A stretch of DNA of 64,000 bases from Mesorhizobium wenxiniae (lineage in GTDB: Bacteria; Pseudomonadota; Alphaproteobacteria; Rhizobiales; Rhizobiaceae). The stretch covers positions 124,001-188,000 of the forward strand of contig NZ_NPKH01000035.1 of assembly GCF_002284535.1 (NCBI RefSeq). The letters run 5' to 3'. Below the pieces are notes generated by a model. The model was given only the letters and a program-made list of their open reading frames with translations, ran no database searches and was not told the DNA's origin. A program made the translations under genes and the position numbers. This document shows positions 17,794 to 26,483 of the stretch, piece after piece (within the stretch, counting starts at the first letter, position 1; each line of letters begins with the position of its first letter).

Positions 17794-18818
17794 GCGATTT
17801 TCGCCGACATCAGCCGAGTAGCTGAGCCATTCGGCTTGGGCCGTCGCAGGAGGGCTGCGGGTCCCGTGCGATATGATGCTGGAGGCGGTCAAGACACGCT
17901 TCGGATCGACGAGGGTGCCTCATCCGATCGAGACCTGTCGGAAAATGGCACCCCTACACCGGCAAGGAACACGCGCCTTCGCCTCTGCGCTGACCGCGTT
18001 ACTTGCTCCACGCCCGTGAAGCGCCCCACTCCAGCGACGTGTCGGAAGCCTGGGTCAAAACCTTCAGCGTGATTGCGTTCGCATCACTCCTTGCATGATC
18101 ACCCATGGTTCTCCGCCAGATCGCCCGGTGGGATGACTACAACGAGATACATCCTCACTGAGCGCTCAGAATACGATCCCGGGAGAGGTCATTCTGACAC
18201 AAACCCACTAGCCGGAGTGTTCGCGAAAGGGGCTACTAACATTGGACGCCGGCCCTCGGTCCGGCGAGTGCTTCAACCAATTACGGAAGCTCGGGGTGCT
18301 CCCAGCTCGCCAAGGTTGGCTGATTATCTGGCCCGCGGCTTTGGCGGGATGATATTCCTGCGCATCCGCGCTGCGCTTTTTATCTTTTAAATGGTGCCGG
18401 TACGAGAGGCTGAAAAAGCAACCTCGCGTTGTCACTTCCGATACTAAAATATCTCAGATAGGGGGCTAAAGGTAGGCGGAGAATAAATAATATATCCATA
18501 AATATATTTCAGAGGACCACTTCCCATTCTTGTCAGGGGCTATTAGGTGTTGATTTACGAAGGAGGGACTGAATCGTTCAGCGAGTTCATTTCCGACGAG
18601 GTTGACGCCTCATACGCCGGTTGCGAGCTTGAAAGCTCTTTCCTGAACTCAACGTAGCGAGGGCGCTACGGCGCCCAGCCTGTTCTCAGGAGCGACTCTG
18701 CTCTTGTGGGTTAGCCGAGCCTCGTTGCAAGACGCAAAAGTATGCGAGAGACGGTTCGGTTCGGCTCGTGACTTCGCGAGTGGCCGATGGCCGATGTAAC
18801 ACAACCAGGCTTGATCAT
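17794..18818 (+). other. Long intergenic region with IS3-type transposase debris
   Basis: About 1 kb without an intact gene. Between about 18040 and 18190 two frames give SEAWVKTF and RQIARWDDYNEIHPH, the end of an IS3-family OrfB transposase with stops and a frame change. The later part (18475-18515) is markedly AT-rich (AATAAATAATATATCC) and may hold the promoter of the operon starting at 18819. Confidence 0.55.
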
Positions 18819-20105
18819 ATGACCAAGGATGTAAGCTTAGCCACGGCAGCAAGCACACGATGCGTCCACCAGAAGGACACTTCTCTTGCGCTCTTTGGAG
18901 GAGATCCCACGGTGCCGGCTGGGCGAGTTGTTCTTTGGCCAGCTGCGAAACGTAAACATTTGAAGGCGCTCGCAAATGTTGTCGAAAGCGGCAAATATCA
19001 TCGCGTCAATCACCCTATGGTGATTGAGCTCGAAAAGCGGCTAGCGGATTGGTCGGGTAACTGGTCTGTGCGCGCCGTTGGAAGCGGCACAGCCGCTATT
19101 CACGTGGCTCTCGACTACTACCGGAACCGAGGTCGCCGAGTCGTTACGTCGGCTTTGAACTGGCCGGGAGCCGTCGGCCCAATCGCGATCAGTGGACTCG
19201 AACCGGTCTTTGTCGATGTTGAGCCAGACCTTGCCGGAGTTGATGAGAAGATGGCGGCCTCCCTCATCAAGCCAGGTGACGCGGCGACGCTCATAACTCA
19301 TCTGTTCGGAAATAACCTCTTGGTTCCCAGCTTGAGATTCGCGGCGCGAGCGCGAGGCGTGGCGATTATCGATGATGTTTGCCAATCAATTGGCGCTGCG
19401 AAAGATATTGTCAATGGAGCTTACTTGGAGAGCGATGCACTCTCTCTCTCCGGCAACGGAGCTAAACACCTCGGGGCAGGTGAGCTTGGATTTGTCCTGA
19501 CGAGGGACCCTGCTCTGATCCACCATGTAGATAATGTTTCGCTGACAAGCTCGTCGCGATGTGGAGCTAGGATATTCTCCCCGAACTCCAAAGGCTACAA
19601 TTACCGACCCAATGTATTCTCTGCTGCCATTGCTAATCACAGGCTCAAGCAGCTTGACCGGCAGCTTAAAAAAAGGCGAAGGAATGCTAGGTTCCTTTGG
19701 CAGGAGATTGGCCACCTCTCAGGGCTTCTGCCTCTTTTCGATCCAGCAGATCATCAACAATCGATGCTGAATCTCCCGTTGCGTCTTGAGCCGGAAAAGC
19801 TCGGTTTTCTACCTGGCCCTACGGCCAGGGATTTCATCATTAAGCTTCTTCAAGCCGAGGGAGTTCCCGTTGCGGTCTGGCTGACGAAGCCCGTCTTTGA
19901 ATATCTGCCGGATATCTGCGGCCAATGGTCAAGGACCGATTTTCCAAACGCCATGAAGATATTGAACACCATGTTTTACGTGTCGGAGATCGCTCCACCA
20001 AACGACGTTGAAGTGATGAAATTGTACGCGGCCGCGTTTCAAAAGGTCTGGGCAGCGCTTCCAAACCTAGCTTCAAAAATTCCTGAGATCGTATCTGTTG
20101 CCTGA
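18819..20105 (+). CDS. DegT/DnrJ/EryC1-type PLP aminotransferase
   Basis: 428 residues. A sugar-aminotransferase-type fold is indicated by AVGSGTAAIHVALDYY near residue 86, the PLP-contacting Asp pair in IIDDVCQSIGAA (185-186) and the putative Schiff-base Lys216 in SGNGAKHLGAGELGFVLT. The usual xxEDxA and SFxxxKxxxxGEGG motifs are altered, so this is a divergent member. ATG 18819 is chosen; GTG 18768 in frame is possible but gives a non-conserved tail. It is the first gene of a tight five-gene operon. The family transfers amino groups to keto-sugars or, in some members, other ketones. The acceptor here is unknown. Confidence 0.85.
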   Translation: MTKDVSLATAASTRCVHQKDTSLALFGGDPTVPAGRVVLWPAAKRKHLKALANVVESGKYHRVNHPMVIELEKRLADWSGNWSVRAVGSGTAAIHVALDYYRNRGRRVVTSALNWPGAVGPIAISGLEPVFVDVEPDLAGVDEKMAASLIKPGDAATLITHLFGNNLLVPSLRFAARARGVAIIDDVCQSIGAAKDIVNGAYLESDALSLSGNGAKHLGAGELGFVLTRDPALIHHVDNVSLTSSSRCGARIFSPNSKGYNYRPNVFSAAIANHRLKQLDRQLKKRRRNARFLWQEIGHLSGLLPLFDPADHQQSMLNLPLRLEPEKLGFLPGPTARDFIIKLLQAEGVPVAVWLTKPVFEYLPDICGQWSRTDFPNAMKILNTMFYVSEIAPPNDVEVMKLYAAAFQKVWAALPNLASKIPEIVSVA

Positions 20106-20123
20106 GGGCGGGATGGCAAGCCG

Positions 20124-20879
20124 ATGGACTGCTCAATAAAAGGTTTTCCACCATATGGCTTTTCGATTGTTCTCAAATTCGGCGGGAGCATCATGCGTGA
20201 TCTTGCCGTGTGTAAGCTCGCACTGGCTGAACTTGAGCGTCTCGCCGATAAGGGCCATCGAATCCTACTTGTTCCAGGCGGCGGCATCCCGGACAAAGCA
20301 ATTGAGGCGATTGATGCAGCCGAGCGATTAGATCCGTGTACCGCGCATCATGCGTGTGCTCTAGCACAGGACCAAACGGGGTATTTGCTTGCGGATGCCG
20401 CCTTCTCTTCCAAACTAGTTCCATCGGCCAGCCTAGGCGAATGCCGAACTCTCGCGAGACTTGGGAAGATTCCAGTGCTGCTGCCTTCCCGTTTGCTGTT
20501 TGCGGCTGACCCAGTGGAATGGAGTTGGGACGTCACATCCGACGCCGTTGCCGCGTGGATCGCTTGGTTAACTGGGGCACCACAGCTGGTGATTTTGACA
20601 GATGTCGATGGCGTGCATCGCGGTGGAGCAACCGACGATCCCGCTGCACTTATAGAGCAGATCGCTGCTCAAGATCTTGTCCTTCTCGGCCACACCTCGA
20701 TTGACGCCTGCGCGGTCGAATTCATGGCGAAGAAAAGCCTTCCCGGCGTTGTGATTAATGCCCGTCATCCCGCTCGTCTCGCCGATTGGCTGGAAGGGAG
20801 ACGCGTTAGAGCGACTAGGATCACCGTCGCGAGCAGGAAGGCCCATATCACAAGCGACCCTTTGGGGGGGGCGGCATGA
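20124..20879 (+). CDS. Amino-acid-kinase-fold small-molecule kinase
   Basis: 251 residues with the amino-acid-kinase superfamily pattern: IVLKFGGSIM (Gly-rich phosphate site), ILLVPGGGIPDKAI, and LTDVDGVHRGG for nucleotide binding. It is not a recognisable aspartokinase, glutamate kinase or UMP kinase; the style LVPGGGxxxD is closer to the small kinases of this fold that phosphorylate phosphates or phosphonates (for example MfnE, FomA or isopentenyl phosphate kinase), but this is family-level similarity. It begins 18 bp after the aminotransferase and overlaps the next gene by ATGA. Confidence 0.8.
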   Translation: MDCSIKGFPPYGFSIVLKFGGSIMRDLAVCKLALAELERLADKGHRILLVPGGGIPDKAIEAIDAAERLDPCTAHHACALAQDQTGYLLADAAFSSKLVPSASLGECRTLARLGKIPVLLPSRLLFAADPVEWSWDVTSDAVAAWIAWLTGAPQLVILTDVDGVHRGGATDDPAALIEQIAAQDLVLLGHTSIDACAVEFMAKKSLPGVVINARHPARLADWLEGRRVRATRITVASRKAHITSDPLGGAA

Positions 20880-21706
20880 TGTCATCCACGGCGCTGATAG
20901 TGTATGGCCCGGAAGTCGCGCGCTCTGGCCTAACCTCGCTGCTCGACGAATTTATTCGCCGGCGAACCGGTTTGGAACTCTCGGAACGGTTCTTTTCGAT
21001 TCATAGTCGCAAATCCATTGATGCGTTTTATACCCTTACCTGTTCCACCGGCGGGAAGCATTGGCCATTGGTGCTGGACTTATTCGACATGCGTCCGGTT
21101 TGCGCCACGATCTGGAGCGGACCTAATGCGCTGCACTTGTCGCAAAAACTGAAGGGTAACACACAGCCGGCCCAGGCTTTATCCGGCACCGTACGTAGTC
21201 TCTTTTTCTGCGATAATCCCGTGACGAACCTCCTTCATGTGAGCGATAGTCATCAAGTAATGGATGCTGAGCTGAGAATACTTAGGTGCCGGTCGTTGGG
21301 CGACGAAGCGACTGCTTGGATTTCTCTCGATTCCGGCTACATTGCCCATTCATCTTTCCAAATGTTGCTAAACGTTCTCGGCGACAGGGGAGCTGCGCCG
21401 ATGCCGGACAATCGGAGTGATGGTAGCGCGTTTGCCCACGCAAGATTCTGTTACGACAGAGCACTCCTAACCGCAGCAAAGTCGGGCCTAACGACAGCCG
21501 TCCAGCGGTATTTCCAGGGGGATCGAGCCGGTCTAGAAGGCCTCTTCCGGTATGCACCCCTCCGCTCATCTTGGGACCGCCTCATTCTTGAGGCCGGTCT
21601 GTTTTCAATGCCTCTTTGGAATTGCTTACTGAAGCGAACCGTTGATGCCGTCGAGCCGGGAAAACAACCAGGCATGGCACCGCGCCGGAAGGCCGGAGAA
21701 CAATGA
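20876..21706 (+). CDS. Nucleoside-diphosphate-kinase-like protein with C-terminal extension
   Basis: 276 residues. Positions about 6-137 follow the Ndk fold: PVCATIWSGPNALHLSQKLK matches the Ndk segment before its Arg, then QALSGTVRSLFF (equivalent of GTIR) and NLLHVSDSHQVMDAELRIL with His121 in the place of the phospho-histidine. The conserved IKPD near the start is replaced by VYGPE, so a catalytic lysine is missing. About 135 extra residues follow that I cannot assign. Ordinary Ndk is about 140 residues, so this is a fused or elaborated homologue. ATGA overlaps on both sides tie it to the kinase and methyltransferase genes. Confidence 0.7.
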   Translation: MMSSTALIVYGPEVARSGLTSLLDEFIRRRTGLELSERFFSIHSRKSIDAFYTLTCSTGGKHWPLVLDLFDMRPVCATIWSGPNALHLSQKLKGNTQPAQALSGTVRSLFFCDNPVTNLLHVSDSHQVMDAELRILRCRSLGDEATAWISLDSGYIAHSSFQMLLNVLGDRGAAPMPDNRSDGSAFAHARFCYDRALLTAAKSGLTTAVQRYFQGDRAGLEGLFRYAPLRSSWDRLILEAGLFSMPLWNCLLKRTVDAVEPGKQPGMAPRRKAGEQ

Positions 21707-22383
21707 GCGAACTTGATCGTATCAGGACAACGCTCCGGACAAGTCAACAAGCCACTTTCCCGCGTCAGATGCAGGCATTCGGACTGGATCTGGTCGTACA
21801 GGAAGGGGTTTTTCCTCCAGAGCACTTCCAGAGTTGGCGTTGGATTAGCGAGAATTTTCCCCCATTCGACGGAAAGACCGTCTTAGAAATCGGCTGCGGT
21901 TTCGGTCTTCCCGGCCTTCTGTTGGCAAAGACTGGCGCGCTGTCGTTGCTGACTTGTGACATCAATCCGAGGGCCGTCGCGAACACGTTGGAGAATGCTG
22001 CAAGAAACGGCATTAGTAACGTCGAGGTCATCGCAAGCGATATATTTAACAATGTTCCACCTGGCAGAAGGTTCGACATCATATTTTGGAACTACCCGTC
22101 GAGCTACGCTCCAGAAGATTACGAGTTTGTCCACGACCTGGAAGGTGGTGCGATCGATCCAGGGTACAACTTGCTCGAGAGATTTCTTTCAGATGGCCCA
22201 AGGTTCCTTACGGAATCAGGTCGTATCGTTCTTGGGTTCGGCACTAATGCCCGTGACGACCTTCTTGAAAAGATTGCGGGTTCAAATGATCTCACATCTG
22301 TGCTTCTGCGAGCCGGGACCTATCCCGACGTCAACGTAACTTACAGGCTGTTCTCAATATCAAAGAAGGCCACAAGCGCATGA
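21703..22383 (+). CDS. Class I SAM-dependent methyltransferase
   Basis: 226 residues. Motif I is VLEIGCGFGLPGLLLA at about residues 58-73, the acidic SAM-ribose contact is in TCDINPRAV, VIASDIF is motif III, and motif IV reads FWNYPSSYAPE, a variant of the NPPY motif of N-methyltransferases related to PrmC/RsmC. It therefore probably methylates a nitrogen, but the acceptor is unknown. Both ends overlap neighbours by ATGA, so it belongs to the same transcript and probably modifies the product of the operon. Confidence 0.82.
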   Translation: MSELDRIRTTLRTSQQATFPRQMQAFGLDLVVQEGVFPPEHFQSWRWISENFPPFDGKTVLEIGCGFGLPGLLLAKTGALSLLTCDINPRAVANTLENAARNGISNVEVIASDIFNNVPPGRRFDIIFWNYPSSYAPEDYEFVHDLEGGAIDPGYNLLERFLSDGPRFLTESGRIVLGFGTNARDDLLEKIAGSNDLTSVLLRAGTYPDVNVTYRLFSISKKATSA

Positions 22384-22919
22384 TGCCCGAGCTGATGCGC
22401 ATTGCGTTGGTCGCCATTTCGCGCAATCGGAGCAAAGATAGCTGGGTAGCGGGCAGTAGCGTCCTTTCGCAGTTCATCCAGCGTGCGCCGAACGACATTG
22501 ACATTCATCATGTCAATTTGGCCGCATTCAATCAGGCTGTGGATAAGGATACCAGGGCTCTGGCGGACGCGGGGTTCTCCATTGCCACATCGCGACCTGC
22601 CGACGCGGAGCTGGAGATCGTATTCTTGAGATCGAACGGGACCCTGGCGATAAATTGGGTTCTCGAACAGGAACGACCGACGGCGTTAATCAACGATCCG
22701 CTTTTTGGGACAAGGGCGAGTTTCGCGGACGTCATCGCGCGAAAGGTCGAGATGCACCTGGAGAACCACCATTCGAAGCACAGGGATGATCTCCTTGCAC
22801 TCCTGGAGCATTCCGCCTCAATCTCGGCCGAAATGAGTCTGGACCAATTGGTTGGTAGCATCTCCGCGCTAGACCTCGCGAAATACGTCAATACCAACCT
22901 TCGTGGCAGCACGCGATAG
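22380..22919 (+). CDS. Nucleotidyltransferase-fold protein (putative)
   Basis: 179 residues. The early segment WVAGSSVLSQFIQRAPNDID has the G-S...D-x-D spacing of minimal nucleotidyltransferases, and SFADVIARKVEMHLENHHSK followed by RDDLLALL resembles the C-terminal helix seen in AbiEii/MNT-type relatives. No antitoxin partner is adjacent; instead it is the last gene of the five-gene operon, coupled by ATGA to the methyltransferase. It could attach a nucleotide to the pathway intermediate, or be an unrelated protein of the same fold. The assignment is tentative. Confidence 0.55.
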   Translation: MMPELMRIALVAISRNRSKDSWVAGSSVLSQFIQRAPNDIDIHHVNLAAFNQAVDKDTRALADAGFSIATSRPADAELEIVFLRSNGTLAINWVLEQERPTALINDPLFGTRASFADVIARKVEMHLENHHSKHRDDLLALLEHSASISAEMSLDQLVGSISALDLAKYVNTNLRGSTR

Positions 22920-22922
22920 ATG

Positions 22923-23354
22923 TCAGCCCCCAATCTCCCAGGAATTCCCGAACACCGTGGCAAACGTAGAAGTGGACATGGAAGAAGCTCGACCTGGTCC
23001 ACCGATCTGTCGACCGGCAAAAGGAGCCGCTGACTTGCTGTCGGTGAAGAAGGAAGCTAGGATCTTGCCTGCCTTCCTGCGTCCCACGCTGCTGCGGCCG
23101 ACCCATGCCCTCTCGAGGCCCTCCAGCGCCACTCAGTCGGCGAGCGCGCCGTCGAACCTTGCGCATGGACCGCCTAGGTCACGGAGTCGACCTGGTGCTG
23201 CAGCCTTGCCCAACGACGAGGAACCTGCCTTGTCCTCCGGTTTGATCCCGGTGTAGTAGTTCGTCAGCTTCTCAATTGTTGAAGCTTCCCCTATGATCAC
23301 CAAACACCCGCGCGCCGTGGCAAGAGGGTTGCTCGGTGAGTTCGTCGTTTCCAT
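22923..23354 (-). pseudogene. Possible small ORF interrupted by an in-frame TGA
   Basis: One minus-strand frame from ATG 23354 reads 73 codons, meets a single TGA at about 23133-23135, and then continues 69 codons in the same frame to a stop at about 22923. No family is recognised. It may be a broken gene or chance. It lies between two convergent units (the five-gene operon and the RpiR gene). Confidence 0.2.
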
Positions 23355-23497
23355 GTAACAAGCACGCAGTACGCACAGTCGAAAGTGCGGTTCAAGTTTA
23401 TCGCTTCAATGGCTCGTGCACGCGAGCACGCGCGACGAAGACCGAGGTGGGATCCGGAAATAACCTCGGAACTGCCCGAATTGGCCTTGGTGGGGAT

Positions 23498-24313
23498 TCA
23501 GACTTCCGCCATCTGCAGACACTGGCAAAGATATTCGCTCAGCAACACCAGAGGCGGCACGTGCATCGCCGACCCGGCCTGTGGCCAAGCCTCAGCCGAG
23601 GTAAACAATACCACCTCGTCCGCAGTCCGGGCGATCGGGCAGTCAACGCGGGTCGTAATGGCAATCGTGTATGCTCCGGTTTCGCGCGCAATAGCCAGAA
23701 AATCCTTGGTTTCCACAGTGTGGCCACGCGACGAAATGCCAATGGCGAGGCTCAACGAGCCAAGCCCTCGCGCGAGAGCGTGAGACACGGTGGCGGACCC
23801 CGAGCAATGTGCGGGGAAACCTAGGCAGATCAGTCGCATGGCCAGAATATCAGCGCAGACGGATGACGGCCCCGTGCCGAACAGTTCGACGCGTCGGGCC
23901 GCTCGGATGCGGTTGGCAAACCCACTAATTTGAAGGTCGTCAAAACCACGAGCGGACGCGGAAATTGAGTTTTGTAAAGCAGAACTGAGGATGGCGATCC
24001 GAGGAGCTGTGTCTACAGCTTCTGATGGCGCGCGTTCAGCCAGTTCGCCGCTCAACTTCCGCCGCTCAATTTCGCCGCTGAGCGCAATCTTAAACTCGCG
24101 AAATCCCGAGAGTCCCAAGGTTCGGCAAAATCTTACAATTGAAGCAGAACCGGTAGCGGTGTTGCGCGCAAGGTCGGCAATGGACAGCGCCAGAACAGCC
24201 TCGGGGTCTTGTGCAACATACAGAGCTATACGTGCGAGCGCATTCGGAGCCGTGTTAATTGCATCATAGATGATGTCTAGCAGCAATTTCTGTGTATGTC
24301 GGGGCTTCCGCAT
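23498..24313 (-). CDS. RpiR-family transcriptional regulator (HTH-SIS)
   Basis: 271 residues from ATG 24313. The helix-turn-helix domain has IVRFCRTLGLSGFREFKIAL, and the SIS domain has ELFGTGPSSVCADILA and LAIGISSRGHTVETKDFLA. An in-frame upstream ATG at 24364 would add 17 residues. It points toward the five-gene operon (convergent) and away from the sulfotransferase gene at 25015. It is a close relative of the broken copy at 14.4 kb. It would be expected to respond to a phosphosugar; its target genes are unknown. Confidence 0.9.
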   Translation of the reverse strand: MRKPRHTQKLLLDIIYDAINTAPNALARIALYVAQDPEAVLALSIADLARNTATGSASIVRFCRTLGLSGFREFKIALSGEIERRKLSGELAERAPSEAVDTAPRIAILSSALQNSISASARGFDDLQISGFANRIRAARRVELFGTGPSSVCADILAMRLICLGFPAHCSGSATVSHALARGLGSLSLAIGISSRGHTVETKDFLAIARETGAYTIAITTRVDCPIARTADEVVLFTSAEAWPQAGSAMHVPPLVLLSEYLCQCLQMAEV

Positions 24314-25014
24314 GTGTCTTAGTGTTCGTTCCAAGCTGGCAGTCGACCCGCGAAGGCCTAGCAAAGCCCTGCATATTCGAGTCTCGCTGACGGTTCACTG
24401 ACGCAGATCATAGACAAGGTCGATATCGGATTCCGGCTGCCGCTCCGTTCGCGCCCATGTCTCGGCAGTCGGGGCAATGGACGCGAGGGCATGCGCTCGG
24501 CCGCTCGCGAGGCGGTCTTGCGAGTGGCCTCGTTTAACGACGTCTCCTGGCCCGATGCTGTCAATGGAGCTTACTTTACTGGCTGCGCATGCGCCGCGCA
24601 AACCGTGGTGTCCTCGTCGTCAGGGCAGTGGGGACGACTGCACGGCAACGCAAGCGGTGCCGTCTGGGAAAATATATTCATTAGTATATTGGCGACATAA
24701 CCAATCTTACTTGCGTTCTTCTATGATTAGGTTCATCGTCCGATCGAAAACGGGGGCATGACAAGGTGACTACATCTCTAGGGAACGCCGACGTGGCGTT
24801 TGGTAAATAGCTCATCTCAGCAAGTTGGCCACGAGCTTGCCGATGCCACCCGTACTAGCGGTTCGTCTCGCGGCTAGCGCATGCGACGGGCTTTACTTCT
24901 CTGGTACGGCAACAGAGGGCGCGACTGCTTGGGGTCAAGCTGGTCAGGAACTTGTCCTGTCGCGCATTGGCTCCGGCTGTTTAAAAAAGCCGCTGCAACA
25001 GTGAGGAAACCACA
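24314..25014. other. Intergenic region between RpiR and sulfotransferase genes
   Basis: About 700 bp without a supported gene. Two short + frames contain similar pieces (VNGAYFTGCA near 24570 and CDGLYFSGTATEG near 24890), perhaps remains of one family, but I cannot name it. Regulatory signals for the two divergent flanking genes presumably lie here. Confidence 0.35.
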
Positions 25015-25881
25015 ATGTTTCACCCGCTTCCAGAAGAGCTGCGCGATATCGCGGGTCAACCCTTTCCACTTTATCCCTGCTCGAATGAATCTTGGTCAAT
25101 CAAGCCGACGGCCGGCCGCTCAAGCTCGCGGGTTATGATATGTTCCATTCCGAAGGCGGGCACCCACCTATATGCCCGTCTGCTTGGACTGCTCGGGCTT
25201 GTACAGTCCGATGTGTTCTTTAATAAAGACTATCTTGGAGACTTCCGCTTTGTGGATGTCGAGCGAGCTCGCTTCACTCATTCCGAAAATATTCTATGGA
25301 TACCGATCGAGATATCCTCGCGCTTTATTCAGCCCGGTCAGTTTGGCTATGGGCATCTACCGTGCGACATCGGCACTCGCCATTGTTTAGCGGATTTCAA
25401 GATCGTCTTTCTTTCGCGCGAAATGCGTGCGGCAATTGTGTCGCAGATGCGATATGTAGGTGACAGCGATTGGTGCCCGCCTGAGAGGGCTGAGATTACG
25501 TGGCGCAATGAGCCGGACGGACCTGACAAAATGCTGAAGTACTTCGATGAGATCGCGCCTTTCATTTTCAATGATCGCTGCCATCCAGTGGCACCGTGGG
25601 CGGATCAGGAGAATGTTCTTGGATTGAGCTATGAGCAGATCATAGGCGACCAAGGACGCGAAGTTCAGCTCGAGACCATTCGCAGAATTGTAGAGTTTTG
25701 CGAGATCGAGCGGCCGCCGCAGCCTGAGCTGATCTTGAACCAGCTAATCGGACAGCAGACCTTCACCCTGTCCAGCGGGCGAACTTCGTGGGAGGCTTGC
25801 TGGAATGCCGAGATCGAGGCGCGGTTTACCGCGCTGGGAGGGACGAGACTCAACGAGCGATTCGGATTTGGTTCGAGATAG
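25015..25881 (+). CDS. PAPS-dependent sulfotransferase
   Basis: 288 residues with a sulfotransferase fold. The 5'-phosphosulfate loop is ICSIPKAGTHLYARLLGLLG at about residues 42-61, and the 3'-phosphate-binding region is VFLSREMRAAIVSQMRYVG at about 128-146. It should transfer sulfate from PAPS to a hydroxyl or amine of a small molecule or glycan. It is not recognisable as NodH or NoeE. ATG 25015 follows GAGGAAA. It stands alone, 2.1 kb after the five-gene operon. The presence of both a sulfatase (3767) and a sulfotransferase in one window hints at sulfated-metabolite metabolism, but no direct link is visible. Confidence 0.82.
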   Translation: MFHPLPEELRDIAGQPFPLYPCSNESWSIKPTAGRSSSRVMICSIPKAGTHLYARLLGLLGLVQSDVFFNKDYLGDFRFVDVERARFTHSENILWIPIEISSRFIQPGQFGYGHLPCDIGTRHCLADFKIVFLSREMRAAIVSQMRYVGDSDWCPPERAEITWRNEPDGPDKMLKYFDEIAPFIFNDRCHPVAPWADQENVLGLSYEQIIGDQGREVQLETIRRIVEFCEIERPPQPELILNQLIGQQTFTLSSGRTSWEACWNAEIEARFTALGGTRLNERFGFGSR

Positions 25882-26483
25882 ATTTCAGGCTGTCGCAGAG
25901 CCCGGCGATGGCAGGTACGCTCGGAGCCGCTCGCCGGACGTTTATGCGAGCGATATTCTGGAAAGGCGCGCTGACCACTGCCCACCTGCCGCCCGCGCAA
26001 TCACTTCCTGAAGTGCCGACATCGCGATTGGCGCGGGGCTTGCAAGGACCCTTGGTGCAACGTTCGACCGGAGCGCAGCGACGGGAGATGCCCGGGAGGG
26101 AGGAACCTGCCTCGATCCGGTTAGGAGACAAGAATTGTTGAATATAATCCCGCACACCGCAGCGCGAGTCCCGCGCGCCCTAAGCCCTCTTATCCCAGCT
26201 TTACGTGCAGGTGTTTGCTGCAGTCACGCTCAGCCATCGCACTCGGCCGCCTGAAGTCGCTCGGCGAACGGCGACCGCGGGGGCAGTTCGCACGCACACA
26301 GCGCCGCTCACGGATGGGTCGGCTGTTGGGCCCAGCCATCCCACCGCATCTCTTCGAATAGCACGAGCCCCTTGACCTCCCGTCATCCGCGAACAGCGGG
26401 TGAGGCATTAAAGCGGTGCCCCCTTTGACGTCAAAAGGCCAGCCGTTGCCGCCCTGCCGTTCACTGTTAATTGGAGCCTAACC
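25882..26483. other. Intergenic region, nothing assigned
   Basis: About 600 bp with no frame that resembles a protein family on either strand and no strong hairpin. A possible ribosome site (TTGGAG) lies at its right end before the ATG at 26484. Confidence 0.4.

Noticed and set aside
23261..23290. GTCAGCTTCTC...GAAGCTTCCCCTA as a tts box (TtsI binding site)
   Set aside because: Half-site letters recall tts boxes, but the spacing between the two conserved blocks is too long and no effector or rhc gene follows.
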